Under the pieces are notes generated by a model. That model did not search any database, had not been told where the DNA came from, and was given only the letters and a program-made list of their open reading frames with translations. Shown here in pieces: positions 16,237 to 27,004 of a DNA stretch of 64,000 nt (position 1 is the stretch's first letter; each line of letters opens with the position of its first letter). A program made the translations under genes and the position numbers. The stretch spans positions 1-64,000 of the forward strand of contig NZ_JAOBWS010000002.1 of assembly GCF_025245835.1 (NCBI RefSeq). The letters are read 5' to 3'. Source of the stretch: Rheinheimera sp. 4Y26. Lineage in GTDB: Bacteria > Pseudomonadota > Gammaproteobacteria > Enterobacterales > Alteromonadaceae.

Positions 16237-17235
16237 ATGAACAGTACCATTATGGCGCAGGAAGCCGCCGAAGCCCCACAACGAATCCGTGAACAGCTGG
16301 CCGCCAACAGCAGCACCATAACCACCATAGTGCAGCAAATTGGCAAGCGTGCGCCAAAGTATGTTTATATGGTGGGCCGCGGTTCGTCCGATCACGCCGG
16401 GGTTTTTGCCAAATATCTGATTGAAATAGAACTGGGTTTACCTGTGGTCGCTGCAGCACCTTCTATTGCCAGCGTGTATCACAAACAGCTGCAATTGCAG
16501 GACGCGCTGGTGCTGGTGATTTCGCAGTCGGGCCGAAGCCCGGATATTCTGGCACAGGTTGAAATGGCCAAAGCGGCCGGTGCTTATGTGGTGGCTTTGG
16601 TGAACGACACCAGCTCACCGCTGGCCGAACAAGCTGATGCTGTGGTGCCACTTTTTGTCGGACCGGAAAAAGCTGTTGCTGCAACTAAAAGCTATCTGGC
16701 AACTTTAAGTGCCTTGTTACAACTGGTGGCCCTATGGTCGGCACAGCCGCAGTTATTGGCGGCGGTGGAATCTTTACCGGCTTTATTAGAGCAGGCGCAG
16801 CAGTTACCGGCGCAGTTAACACCGGCATCTGTGGCCACAGTAAAACATGGTGTGGTACTGGGTCGTGGCCCTGGTTATGCCATAGCGCGCGAAATAGCGT
16901 TAAAACTGAAAGAAGTCTGTGGCATTCATGCCGAAGCTTTTTCCAGTGCCGAGTTTTTGCATGGCCCTGTGACTTTAGTCAAAGACCAGTTTGCCATTAT
17001 TGATGTATCTGTTGCCGACGAAGCGCTGGCAGCACATAAAGCTCAGGTTACTGAAGTGCAAAACCGTGGCGCCGCCGTGGTGCAGTTAAATCATGGTGCT
17101 TTAACTTCTCATCCAAGGGTGTTGCCACTTTTGGTATTACAGCGTTTTTATCTGGATGTGGAAGCAGTGGCGCGCAGCCGTGGTGTGAATCCGGACGCAC
17201 CACCGGGTTTAAATAAAGTCACCAAAACAGTGTGA
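16237..17235 (+). CDS. nagB-II: Glucosamine-6-phosphate deaminase, SIS-domain type (NagB-II)
   Basis: Converts glucosamine-6-phosphate to fructose-6-phosphate and ammonia, the last step of GlcNAc catabolism. The 332 residues form two SIS domains like the isomerase half of GlmS but without the glutaminase half: MVGRGSSDHAG and SQSGRSPDI in the first, GRGPGYAIAREIALKLKE and AEAFSSAEFLHGP in the second. It lies 57 bases after nagK in the same direction. SIS-type NagB-II replaces classical NagB in Shewanella-like bacteria, which fits here. Confidence 0.9.
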   Translation: MNSTIMAQEAAEAPQRIREQLAANSSTITTIVQQIGKRAPKYVYMVGRGSSDHAGVFAKYLIEIELGLPVVAAAPSIASVYHKQLQLQDALVLVISQSGRSPDILAQVEMAKAAGAYVVALVNDTSSPLAEQADAVVPLFVGPEKAVAATKSYLATLSALLQLVALWSAQPQLLAAVESLPALLEQAQQLPAQLTPASVATVKHGVVLGRGPGYAIAREIALKLKEVCGIHAEAFSSAEFLHGPVTLVKDQFAIIDVSVADEALAAHKAQVTEVQNRGAAVVQLNHGALTSHPRVLPLLVLQRFYLDVEAVARSRGVNPDAPPGLNKVTKTV

Positions 17236-17286
17236 TGTGCTGCTCACACAGCAACTGGTAGCAAAAACAACAACAGTAAAACTTGG

Positions 17287-17312
17287 GGCAGCCTTGCGGT
17301 GGCTGCCAGTTT
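17287..17312 (+). promoter_or_regulatory. Intra-operon hairpin between nagB-II and nagA
   Basis: GGCAGCC and GGCTGCC pair around a seven-base loop, followed by AGTTTTAA. It may be a weak terminator or an mRNA-stabilising stem 20 bases before the nagA start codon. Confidence 0.35.
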
Positions 17313-17333
17313 TAACATGCAGGTAGGTAACAA

Positions 17334-18455
17334 GTGACAATACAACATCTGGCGGTGGCAAAGCTGTTTGACGGTGAAGACTGGCTGCACAATGTGCAGT
17401 TAAGCATCATCGATGGCCATATTGCGGATATCACAGCCGCTGATGCTCAAGCTGTATTACCCCTGACGCTGGCCCCCGGTTTTATTGATATTCAGGTCAA
17501 TGGCGGCGGCGGCGCTTTGTTTAATACAGCACCTACTTTAAACACACTTCGCACCATGGTGCGCGCACACGCCGGTTTTGGCAGTACAGCTTTATTGCCA
17601 ACTGTGATCACCGACTCAGTTGCCGTGATGCAACAGGCCGCTGACGTGATAGCGCAGGCTATTGCCAACAACGAGCCTGGGGTATTGGGGGTACATTTTG
17701 AAGGCCCGCATTTGTCACTGCCGAAAAAAGGTGTGCATCCAGAGCAGCATATCCGGCCTTTAACTGAGGCAGAGCTCGCTATATACCGCCGCACCGACCT
17801 GGGCGTGAAGTTAGTGACAGTGGCGCCTGAGCATGTCAGCACTGCCCAAATCCGTCAGTTGGTGGAGCTTGGTGTGCTGGTGTTTCTCGGCCATTCCAAT
17901 GCCGATGCTGCCACTGTGAATGCCGCGTTGAAGGCCGGCGCCTGTGGTTTTACTCATTTATATAACGCCATGTCACCGCTCACCTCGCGTGAACCCGGTA
18001 TGGTGGGTGCTGCTTTGGCAAGTGCTGACGCCTGGTGTGGCATTATTCTCGATGGTCATCATGTTCATCCGCTGGCGGCCAAACTGGCGCTCTGTGCTAA
18101 ACCGCGCGGTAAATTGCTGCTGGTGACAGATGCGATGTCGCCTGTGGGCACTACCGACACCGAATTTGCCTTTTTTGACGGCAAGGTGTTTCGGGATGGC
18201 AATAAACTCACCATCGAAACCGGTCAGCTGGCAGGTTCAGTGCTGGATATGGCGGGGGCAGTGCACTATGCCGTCACTGAGCTGGGTGTGGCGCAGGGTG
18301 AAGCGCTACGGATGGCGTCTTTGTATCCGGCGCAGTGTATTGGTAAAGCACAGCAAATGGGGCGTATTGCACCGGGTTACCGTGCTGATCTGGTGCTGCT
18401 GGATGAGCAAGGTAAAGTGCAACAATGCTGGATTTCAGGCCAGCCGCAGCTATAA
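17334..18455 (+). CDS. nagA: N-acetylglucosamine-6-phosphate deacetylase
   Basis: Hydrolyses GlcNAc-6-phosphate to glucosamine-6-phosphate and acetate. The 373-residue amidohydrolase shows the entry motif GFIDIQVNGGGG (about 51-62), the metal-binding glutamate in HFEGPHLS, the histidines in FLGHSNADA and CGFTHLYNAM, and the catalytic aspartate in LVTDAMSPVGT. Translation starts at GTG with an AGGTAGG ribosome site; no better ATG is available. It is the third gene of the nag series, 98 bases after nagB-II. Confidence 0.93.
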   Translation: MTIQHLAVAKLFDGEDWLHNVQLSIIDGHIADITAADAQAVLPLTLAPGFIDIQVNGGGGALFNTAPTLNTLRTMVRAHAGFGSTALLPTVITDSVAVMQQAADVIAQAIANNEPGVLGVHFEGPHLSLPKKGVHPEQHIRPLTEAELAIYRRTDLGVKLVTVAPEHVSTAQIRQLVELGVLVFLGHSNADAATVNAALKAGACGFTHLYNAMSPLTSREPGMVGAALASADAWCGIILDGHHVHPLAAKLALCAKPRGKLLLVTDAMSPVGTTDTEFAFFDGKVFRDGNKLTIETGQLAGSVLDMAGAVHYAVTELGVAQGEALRMASLYPAQCIGKAQQMGRIAPGYRADLVLLDEQGKVQQCWISGQPQL

Positions 18456-18579
18456 GCTGTTGCTGTCTGCAGTAAAAAATATTTATAAATATCAAAAGCA
18501 TAAACAACATTAACAACAAAAAGTCCGGCACCTGCAAAGGCGACCGGATCTCTGACCGCAACAAACAACAGAGGTAGAT

Positions 18580-19902
18580 ATGGAAATGGCGATAAACAAA
18601 GTGCAGAGCCGAAGCACAGTGTTGCCGATGCTAATCATCGGGACCTTATTTTTTGTGTTTGGCTTTGTCACCTGGCTAAACGGCTCATTAATACCCTTTT
18701 TAAAAATTGTCTGTGATCTCAATGAGTTTCAGGCGCTGTTAGTGACTTTTGCTTTTTATATCGCTTATGTAGTGATGGCTATTCCGATGTCGATGGTGCT
18801 GAACCGTATTGGTTATAAAAACGGCATGGTGGCAGGACTTGGCATTATGGCGGTGGGGGCAGTGCTCTTTATTCCGGCGGCACAAAGTAGCTATTATGCG
18901 TTGTTTTTAATAGCTTTGTTTACGCTCGGCACTGGTCTTACTATTTTGCAGACGGCCTCTAACCCTTACATTGTTTGTATTGGCCCGCGTGAAAGTGCCG
19001 CCATGCGCATCAGCTGTATGGGCCTGGTGAATAAAGGCGCCGGTATTGTGGTGCCGCTGGTATTTACCGCCTTAATTTTAACCGGCATGGACCAGTTTAC
19101 CCCTGAAGCTTTAGCTGCTTTAACGGCCGAAGAAAAAGCCAGCCGTATTGCTGAGTTATCGAATCGTCTGGTGCAACCTTATATCTACATGACAGCCGCT
19201 CTGGTGGCGTTAATGGCTTTTGTAAAATTTTCGCCGCTGCCGGAGCCGGATCTGGAAGAAACGATGATGGGCGATGTTAAAACCCAGCCTCAGACCTCAG
19301 TGTTGCAATTTCCGCAGCTGGTGCTTGGCGTGGTGGCGTTGTTTTTTTATGTTGGCGTGGAAGTCATTGCCGGTGACACCATTGGTTTATATGGTCAGAA
19401 CCTGCAAGTGGCAAATTTTGGTACTTTAACTTCTTATACCATGGCCTTTATGGTGCTGGGTTATCTGGTTGGGGTCAGCTGTATTCCAAAATATCTGTCC
19501 CAAGCGCGCGCTTTACAAGGCTCGGCCATTTTTGGTTTGTTGTTCACTTTAGGGGTGATGTTTGGCTCCAGCGACAGCCATGCCATAGCAGAGCTGTTAT
19601 TTGGCTGGACTGGTATTCCAACAGTGCCCGACACTGTGCTGTATCTTGCCATGTTAGGTTTTGCCAATGCGCTGGTGTGGCCTGCAGTCTGGCCTCTGGC
19701 GCTGGATGGTTTAGGTAAATTTACTGCCACAGCCTCGGCATTACTCATTATGGGCATAGCAGGTGGCGCGCTGTTGCCGCTGGTGTACGGTTATTTTGCC
19801 CATAGCTCAGGCGATAGTCAGCTGGCGTATTGGGTGATGTTGCCTTGTTATGCTTTTATCCTGTTTTATGCTTTTAAAGGCCATAAAATCCGCCAGTGGT
19901 AA
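18580..19902 (+). CDS. nagP: N-acetylglucosamine permease, FucP-type major facilitator
   Basis: An inner-membrane sugar:proton symporter of 440 residues with about twelve membrane helices. The first helix GTLFFVFGFVTWLNGSLIPF and the segment GTGLTILQTASNPYIV are typical of the FHS/FucP branch to which NagP belongs. The preceding gene encodes NagA and the following one NagX, the same set found in Shewanella-type nag loci, so GlcNAc is the expected substrate. A ribosome site AGAGGTAG stands before the ATG. Confidence 0.88.
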   Translation: MEMAINKVQSRSTVLPMLIIGTLFFVFGFVTWLNGSLIPFLKIVCDLNEFQALLVTFAFYIAYVVMAIPMSMVLNRIGYKNGMVAGLGIMAVGAVLFIPAAQSSYYALFLIALFTLGTGLTILQTASNPYIVCIGPRESAAMRISCMGLVNKGAGIVVPLVFTALILTGMDQFTPEALAALTAEEKASRIAELSNRLVQPYIYMTAALVALMAFVKFSPLPEPDLEETMMGDVKTQPQTSVLQFPQLVLGVVALFFYVGVEVIAGDTIGLYGQNLQVANFGTLTSYTMAFMVLGYLVGVSCIPKYLSQARALQGSAIFGLLFTLGVMFGSSDSHAIAELLFGWTGIPTVPDTVLYLAMLGFANALVWPAVWPLALDGLGKFTATASALLIMGIAGGALLPLVYGYFAHSSGDSQLAYWVMLPCYAFILFYAFKGHKIRQW

Positions 19903-19915
19903 CATTTTTGTCGGC

Positions 19916-19949
19916 ACAACAACGCCAGTGTTTTCACTGGCGTTGTTGT
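19916..19949 (+). promoter_or_regulatory. Large hairpin between nagP and nagX
   Basis: A perfect 15-base stem (core AACGCCAGTG / CACTGGCGTT) with a TTTT loop begins 14 bases after the nagP stop. There is no T-run after it, so it looks like an mRNA 3'-end protector or processing site rather than an intrinsic terminator, and could lower nagX expression relative to nagP. Confidence 0.6.
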
Positions 19950-20038
19950 ATTTAAAGCTGGCTGCTTTGGCACTGTTTTGTTCACGCCAGCTTTGTTAAA
20001 ACCAGCTTTAGCCTCATGTTTAGAAAAGAGAAGATGTA

Positions 20039-21160
20039 ATGGCCACCACACGTTTTGTTGCGCTGGACGCCCTGCGCGGTTTAATTCTGGCGCTGATGAT
20101 TCTGGTGAATACACCAGGCTCCTGGTCGGCAGTGTACAGCCCTTTGTTACATGCCAAATGGCATGGTTTTACCTTTGCTGATCTGGTATTTCCGGGTTTT
20201 TTATTTGTGGTGGGCGCGGCGATGTTTTTTGCGCTGAAAAACCAGCAGTGGGGGGCGGCTTCAATACAAAAAGTGTTGCGCCGTACCTTGCTGATGTTTG
20301 TGCTGGGTCTTGGCCTGAATTTTTTATGGACACCGGATTTAAGCCAGATGCGGCTGATGGGGGTATTGCAGCGTATTGCCCTTTGTTATGGTGTGGCGGC
20401 TTTATTGGTGCTGGCGTTAAAACCTTTTTTTACGGGCGCTCAGCAGCAGTATGGCATGCCGTTATTGTCGGCTTTGCTGTTAGGGTTTTATTGGGGCTTA
20501 TTGCAGCTCGGCACTGAGCCTTACAGCTTGTCAGGCAATATTGCCGGTGTAGTTGACCGTGCTGTATTGGGTGAACACAGGTTATATCAGGGGTTTGGCA
20601 TGCCCTTTGACCCCGAAGGTTTACTCAGCACTTTAGGCGCTGTGGTCAATGTGCTGCTCGGTTATTGGGTGGCGGGGGAGCTCAGCAAACGTCAGCCCAA
20701 AGCCGGTATGTTGTGGTTATTGGCGGTGGGCGTGCTGATGTTGGTATTGGCGCAGTTCACAGCGTTATTTTGGCCGGTGAATAAAGCTTTATGGACAGGC
20801 AGTTATGTGCTGCAAAGCACCGGCTTGTTGTTATGGCTGTTGGCGTTGATGGTCTGGTTGGTGGATATCCGCTGTTATCGGGCAATTTGTGAACCACTGC
20901 GGGTTTATGGCTCTAACCCTTTGTTTATTTACATTTTATCCTGGTGCTGGACAGTGCTGCTTAGCAAAGTATTGGTGTGGCAGGTGGCTGAAGGTGCCAG
21001 CGGCAATGTTGATATTTCTGCCTACCAATGGTTGTATCAGCAGTTGCAAACAGTGCTCGCCGATAAACCGGCATCGTTGCTGTTTGCGTTATTGCATGTT
21101 GGTTTATTCTGGCTGATTGCTTATGGGTTATACCGCAGGCAGATTTTTATCAAAATTTAA
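20039..21160 (+). CDS. nagX: NagX-type membrane protein (DUF5009, heparan-acetyltransferase-like)
   Basis: A polytopic inner-membrane protein of 373 residues. The N-terminal RFVALDALRGLILALMILVNTPGSW and FTFADLVFPGFLFVVGAAMFF are characteristic of the DUF5009 family, related to human heparan-alpha-glucosaminide N-acetyltransferase. NagX is a recurrent partner of nag genes; proposed roles are transport or trans-membrane acetylation of aminosugars, but the exact reaction is not established. It is the last gene of the nag series, followed by a terminator. Confidence 0.85.
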   Translation: MATTRFVALDALRGLILALMILVNTPGSWSAVYSPLLHAKWHGFTFADLVFPGFLFVVGAAMFFALKNQQWGAASIQKVLRRTLLMFVLGLGLNFLWTPDLSQMRLMGVLQRIALCYGVAALLVLALKPFFTGAQQQYGMPLLSALLLGFYWGLLQLGTEPYSLSGNIAGVVDRAVLGEHRLYQGFGMPFDPEGLLSTLGAVVNVLLGYWVAGELSKRQPKAGMLWLLAVGVLMLVLAQFTALFWPVNKALWTGSYVLQSTGLLLWLLALMVWLVDIRCYRAICEPLRVYGSNPLFIYILSWCWTVLLSKVLVWQVAEGASGNVDISAYQWLYQQLQTVLADKPASLLFALLHVGLFWLIAYGLYRRQIFIKI

Positions 21161-21166
21161 CCAAGC

Positions 21167-21192
21167 AAAAGGCGCTTTTAAAGCGCCTTTTT
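21167..21192. terminator. Terminator after nagX (bidirectional)
   Basis: AAAAGGCGCTTT pairs with AAAGCGCCTTTT and is followed by T. It lies between convergent nagX and wzi-like genes. A second stem, TTGCCAGG/CCTGGCAA at 21201-21222, stands between it and the minus-strand gene. Confidence 0.88.
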
Positions 21193-21223
21193 ACTGAGTG
21201 TTGCCAGGCTTTAACCTGGCAAA

Positions 21224-23139
<1,916 letters not shown>

Positions 23140-23252
23140 CTATGGCTGGGAGCTGTTGCCTGTGACTTGCTGTGATTGCCAGCAGGCTGCGACTAGAGTT
23201 TTTCATCGGTTTGGCGTTACTATATCAAAATAATTCCAAAAAAAATAAGCCC

Positions 23253-23924
23253 ATGCCGGATATGGACAAGAAGCTACGCACCAAAGATAAAATTCTGCAG
23301 GCCAGTATTGAACTGTTTAATCAACAGGGCGAACGGCAGGTCACCACCAATCATATTGCGGCTCATCTTGGCATCAGCCCGGGGAATTTGTATTACCACT
23401 TCAGGAACAAAGAAGACATAGTGCGGCATATTTTTAAAGAATATGCCAAGTTACTCGACAGCAGATTACAACCGCCAAGCCGGCCTTCCGAAGCTTTAGA
23501 TGCTTTGGCGCAGTATCTGGATGTGGTGTTTGAACTGATGTGGCGTTTTCACTTTTTTTACGCCAACTTACCGGACATTTTAAGCCGCGACGATGCGTTG
23601 CAGCAGGATTATCTGCAGGTACAAAAAGGTGTGCTGAATAAAGTAATTTCGGTGCTGAATGCACTGAAAAATGCCGATGTCATTGCTATTGATGACGCTG
23701 ATGTGCCGAATTTTGCCCATACCATCAAGCTGGTGGTGACTTTTTGGATCAGTTATTTAAAAACCCAGGCGCCGCATGCGGCTATTGATCAACAACAGGC
23801 TTATCAGGGCGTGCTGAAAATTCTGTTGTTATTTAAACCTTATGCCACAGCCCAGGCCATGCCGCGCATCGATAAATTGCAGGCTCATTATCAGCAGCTG
23901 GCGGGGCACCCGCTGTTAGCTTGA
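23253..23924 (+). CDS. TetR-family transcriptional regulator
   Basis: About 223 residues. The N-terminal TetR helix-turn-helix is clear: LRTKDKILQASIELFNQQG followed by TTNHIAAHLGISPGNLYYHF (about residues 7-47). The C-terminal part is a divergent ligand-binding domain with the look of the YfiR/DUF-type TetR group. The start at 23253 (or the Met three codons later) is preferred over an upstream in-frame start at 23172 because TetR proteins begin a few residues before the first helix. Targets are unknown; kbl-tdh lie downstream behind a terminator. Confidence 0.85.
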   Translation: MPDMDKKLRTKDKILQASIELFNQQGERQVTTNHIAAHLGISPGNLYYHFRNKEDIVRHIFKEYAKLLDSRLQPPSRPSEALDALAQYLDVVFELMWRFHFFYANLPDILSRDDALQQDYLQVQKGVLNKVISVLNALKNADVIAIDDADVPNFAHTIKLVVTFWISYLKTQAPHAAIDQQQAYQGVLKILLLFKPYATAQAMPRIDKLQAHYQQLAGHPLLA

Positions 23925-23943
23925 TAGGGTTCGTTAATAGCGC

Positions 23944-23992
23944 AACTTCAGGTTTAGCTGGCGATGGCTGACCTGAAGTTTGGTGTTTTTCC
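23944..23992 (+). terminator. Terminator after the TetR gene
   Basis: AACTTCAGGT (23944-23953) pairs with ACCTGAAGTT (23971-23980), with an inner AGC/GCT extension, followed by TGGTGTTTTT. Confidence 0.75.
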
Positions 23993-24157
23993 CGTTTTCC
24001 CATCCAGACTTCCGCTTTTCTCAGCAGCAGCTTTGCCTGCTGCTCCGACCTTTGACAAAAATTCAGCATTGTCTGAAATAAAGGCAGCAAAACAATGCTT
24101 TCACTATTACAATGGCGGCGTTTTTTCTGACAGCCTCAACCCCCTACAGGAGGGCTT

Positions 24158-25354
24158 ATGCGAACGACCTCTTTCCTTACTCATATCCAACAACAAATTG
24201 ATGATGTAAAAGCCGAAGGTTTATACAAAGCCGAACGTATTATTACTTCACAACAATTTTCAGACGTGACAGTTGCTGGCCAGCAGGTGTTAAACTTCTG
24301 TGCAAACAACTACTTAGGCTTAGCCAATTCCAAAGAACTGATTGAAGCGGCGCAGCATGGCCTCGACAGCCATGGTTTTGGTGTGGCTTCAGTACGTTTT
24401 ATCTGCGGTACCCAGGACATTCACAAACAACTCGAAGCGAAAATCAGTGAATTTTTAGGCACCGAAGATACCATTTTGTATTCCAGCTGTTTTGATGCCA
24501 ACGGTGGTTTATTTGAAACCATTTTAGGCGCTGAAGATGCGGTGATTTCTGACGCCTTAAACCACGCTTCTATTATTGACGGTGTGCGGTTATGTAAAGC
24601 CAAACGTTACCGTTATGCCAATAACGATATGGCCGAATTAGAAGCTCAGCTGAAACAAGCCGATGCCGACGGTGCCCGTTATAAGTTAATTGCCACCGAC
24701 GGTGTGTTTTCAATGGACGGCGTCATTGCCGACTTAAAATCCATTTGTGATTTAGCCGACAAATACAACGCCATTGTGATGGTTGATGACAGCCATGCTG
24801 TTGGTTTTGTGGGTAAAAAAGGCCGCGGCACCCACGAATATTGCAACGTGCTAGACCGCGTTGACATTATCACCGGTACTTTAGGCAAAGCTTTAGGTGG
24901 TGCCTCAGGCGGTTACACTTCAGGCAAAAAAGAAGTGATTGAGTGGCTGCGTCAGCGCTCAAGGCCGTATTTATTTTCGAACAGCCTGGCCCCTTCTATT
25001 GTCACTGCTTCGATTAAAGTGCTGGACATGCTGGCGCAAGGTGACGAACTGCGCGCTAAGCTGTGGGATAACGCTGCATATTTCCGGGAAAAAATGTCGG
25101 CAGCGGGCTTTACGCTGGCCGGTAAAGACCACGCCATTATTCCGGTAATGCTGGGTGATGCCAAAGTGGCGTCAGAGTTTGCCCGCCGTATGCTGGAACA
25201 AGGCATTTATGTGGTGGGATTCTCTTTCCCTGTGGTGCCAAAAGGTCAGGCGCGTATTCGCACCCAGATTTCGGCGGCACATACAAAAGAACAGCTGGAT
25301 AAAGCCATCAACGCTTTTATCCGTATTGGTAAAGATATGGGCGTGATTGCCTGA
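24158..25354 (+). CDS. kbl: 2-amino-3-ketobutyrate coenzyme A ligase (glycine C-acetyltransferase)
   Basis: A PLP enzyme that cleaves 2-amino-3-ketobutyrate with CoA to glycine and acetyl-CoA, the second step of threonine degradation. At 398 residues it matches the family. [20 protein letters not shown] (N-terminal), [20 protein letters not shown] and [19 protein letters not shown], which includes the PLP-binding lysine (about residue 245), are all present. It is followed nine bases later by tdh, the usual operon. The ATG has an AGGAGG ribosome site. Confidence 0.96.
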   Translation: MRTTSFLTHIQQQIDDVKAEGLYKAERIITSQQFSDVTVAGQQVLNFCANNYLGLANSKELIEAAQHGLDSHGFGVASVRFICGTQDIHKQLEAKISEFLGTEDTILYSSCFDANGGLFETILGAEDAVISDALNHASIIDGVRLCKAKRYRYANNDMAELEAQLKQADADGARYKLIATDGVFSMDGVIADLKSICDLADKYNAIVMVDDSHAVGFVGKKGRGTHEYCNVLDRVDIITGTLGKALGGASGGYTSGKKEVIEWLRQRSRPYLFSNSLAPSIVTASIKVLDMLAQGDELRAKLWDNAAYFREKMSAAGFTLAGKDHAIIPVMLGDAKVASEFARRMLEQGIYVVGFSFPVVPKGQARIRTQISAAHTKEQLDKAINAFIRIGKDMGVIA

Positions 25355-25363
25355 GGTAACAGC

Positions 25364-26389
25364 ATGAAAGCATTAGCAAAGTTAAAAGCAGAACTGGGCA
25401 TTTGGCAAACCGAAGTGCCAATGCCTGAGGTTGGCCCTAATGATGTGCTGATTAAAATTAAAAAAACCGCCATTTGTGGCACCGACGTGCATATCTATAA
25501 GTGGGATGAGTGGGCGCAAAACACTATTCCACACGGTATGGTGGTGGGGCACGAATATGTTGGTGAAGTGGTTGGTATGGGCTCGGAAGTGCGTGGTTTT
25601 GCAATCGGCGACCGGGTTTCAGGTGAAGGTCATTTAGTCTGTGGCCATTGCCGTAACTGCCGCGCCGGCCGGGTGCATTTATGCCGCAACACTATTGGGG
25701 TTGGCGTCAACCGTCAGGGCAGTTTTGCTGAATATCTGGTGATCCCGGCTTTTAACGTTTTTAAAATTCCGGACAATATCCCTGACAGCATCGCTGCTAT
25801 TTTTGACCCTTTTGGCAATGCAGTACACACAGCTTTATCTTTTGATTTAGTGGGTGAAGACGTGCTGATCAGCGGTGCCGGCCCCATCGGCATAATGGCT
25901 GCTGCTGTAGCGCGCCATGTTGGTGCCCGTCATGTGGTGATCACTGACGTGAACCCGTTCCGGTTAGAACTTGCCAAAAAAATGGGTGCCACCCGTGCAG
26001 TGGATGTCAGCAAAGAAGACTTAAAAACTGTGATGCTTGAGCTTGGCATGACTGAAGGTTTTGACGTGGGCCTGGAAATGTCTGGCGTGCCTTCAGCCTT
26101 CCGCTTAATGCTGGATACCATGAATCATGGCGGTAAAATTGCCATGCTGGGTATTCCACCATCAGATATGGCGGTGGACTGGAACAAAGTGATTTTTAAA
26201 GGCCTGGTGATCAAAGGCATTTATGGTCGCGAAATGTTTGAAACCTGGTACAAAATGGCCAGCTTAATTCAGTCAGGTTTAGATTTAAGCCCGATCATCA
26301 CCCACGAAATGCCAGTGGCAGACTTCCAGCAAGGCTTTGACATTATGTGTTCAGGCCAGTCTGGTAAAGTGGTTTTAAACTGGGCATAA
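25364..26389 (+). CDS. tdh: L-threonine 3-dehydrogenase
   Basis: NAD-dependent zinc dehydrogenase that oxidises threonine to 2-amino-3-ketobutyrate, the substrate of the upstream kbl product. The 341 residues carry the catalytic zinc ligands in [16 protein letters not shown] and [10 protein letters not shown], the structural-zinc cysteines in [17 protein letters not shown], and the Rossmann segment [19 protein letters not shown]. The pair gives the threonine-to-glycine plus acetyl-CoA route. Confidence 0.97.
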   Translation: MKALAKLKAELGIWQTEVPMPEVGPNDVLIKIKKTAICGTDVHIYKWDEWAQNTIPHGMVVGHEYVGEVVGMGSEVRGFAIGDRVSGEGHLVCGHCRNCRAGRVHLCRNTIGVGVNRQGSFAEYLVIPAFNVFKIPDNIPDSIAAIFDPFGNAVHTALSFDLVGEDVLISGAGPIGIMAAAVARHVGARHVVITDVNPFRLELAKKMGATRAVDVSKEDLKTVMLELGMTEGFDVGLEMSGVPSAFRLMLDTMNHGGKIAMLGIPPSDMAVDWNKVIFKGLVIKGIYGREMFETWYKMASLIQSGLDLSPIITHEMPVADFQQGFDIMCSGQSGKVVLNWA

Positions 26390-26428
26390 CAGCAACGTTT
26401 TTTATAACGCAGCTCAAGCTCAAAATGC

Positions 26429-26455
26429 AAAAGCAGCCGCAAGGCTGCTTTTTTA
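26429..26455. terminator. Terminator after tdh
   Basis: AAAAGCAGCC and GGCTGCTTTT around a GCAA tetraloop, followed by more T. It lies between convergent genes and can act in both directions. Confidence 0.92.
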
Positions 26456-26480
26456 CTTTTGTCGCAAGCAATGCTGCTTT

Positions 26481-26915
26481 TTACATTTGTGTTGTTTCTG
26501 ATGTCACAGGCTCAGTCAAAGCCGCTTTAAGTTCTATGATATTGCCTTGTGGGTCGCGCACATACACCGAAGGACCAAAACCAGTGGCGCCATAACGGAC
26601 TTCAGGCGCTTCGATATCAATAGCAAACCGGGCAAAATGTTGTTGTAACTCAGCAGGTTCAAATGGGCTAATCAATAAACAAAAGTGCGCCAGATTATGG
26701 CCTTCAGTGCCAGGCGCTTGGCCACCTTCTTTGCCTAGCTTGCCATCCACACTAATTAAATCAATCAGTTGTTGCCCGGCTCTGAGCTGATATAAGCCAA
26801 GCTCTGGCAGGCTTCGTTCCAACGTGCAACCCAGCGCCTGTTGGTAAAACTGCAGCATCAACTGCAGGTTTTGTACCCTGAGTACCAGGTGATCAAGTTG
26901 GGTGATTTGAAACAT
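26481..26915 (-). CDS. VOC (glyoxalase/bleomycin-resistance fold) family protein
   Basis: A 144-residue vicinal-oxygen-chelate protein with one paired beta-alpha-beta-beta-beta unit: ITQLDHLVLRVQNLQLMLQF at the start and VYVRDPQGNIIEL near the end. Possible metal ligands are His9 (LDHLV), the histidine in HNLAHFCLL and the terminal glutamate in IIELKA. The family includes lyases, dioxygenases and resistance proteins, so the reaction cannot be assigned. The ATG at 26915 is taken; a TTG one codon earlier is possible. Confidence 0.8.
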   Translation of the reverse strand: MFQITQLDHLVLRVQNLQLMLQFYQQALGCTLERSLPELGLYQLRAGQQLIDLISVDGKLGKEGGQAPGTEGHNLAHFCLLISPFEPAELQQHFARFAIDIEAPEVRYGATGFGPSVYVRDPQGNIIELKAALTEPVTSETTQM

Positions 26916-27004
26916 CAAGCCGCACTCCGTCAGCCTTGTTGTATCCGGTAGTGTAGTGAGCTGGCTGCGTTGTTGGCAAAACGCAGCTGTTCAAAGGCAG
27001 AATT

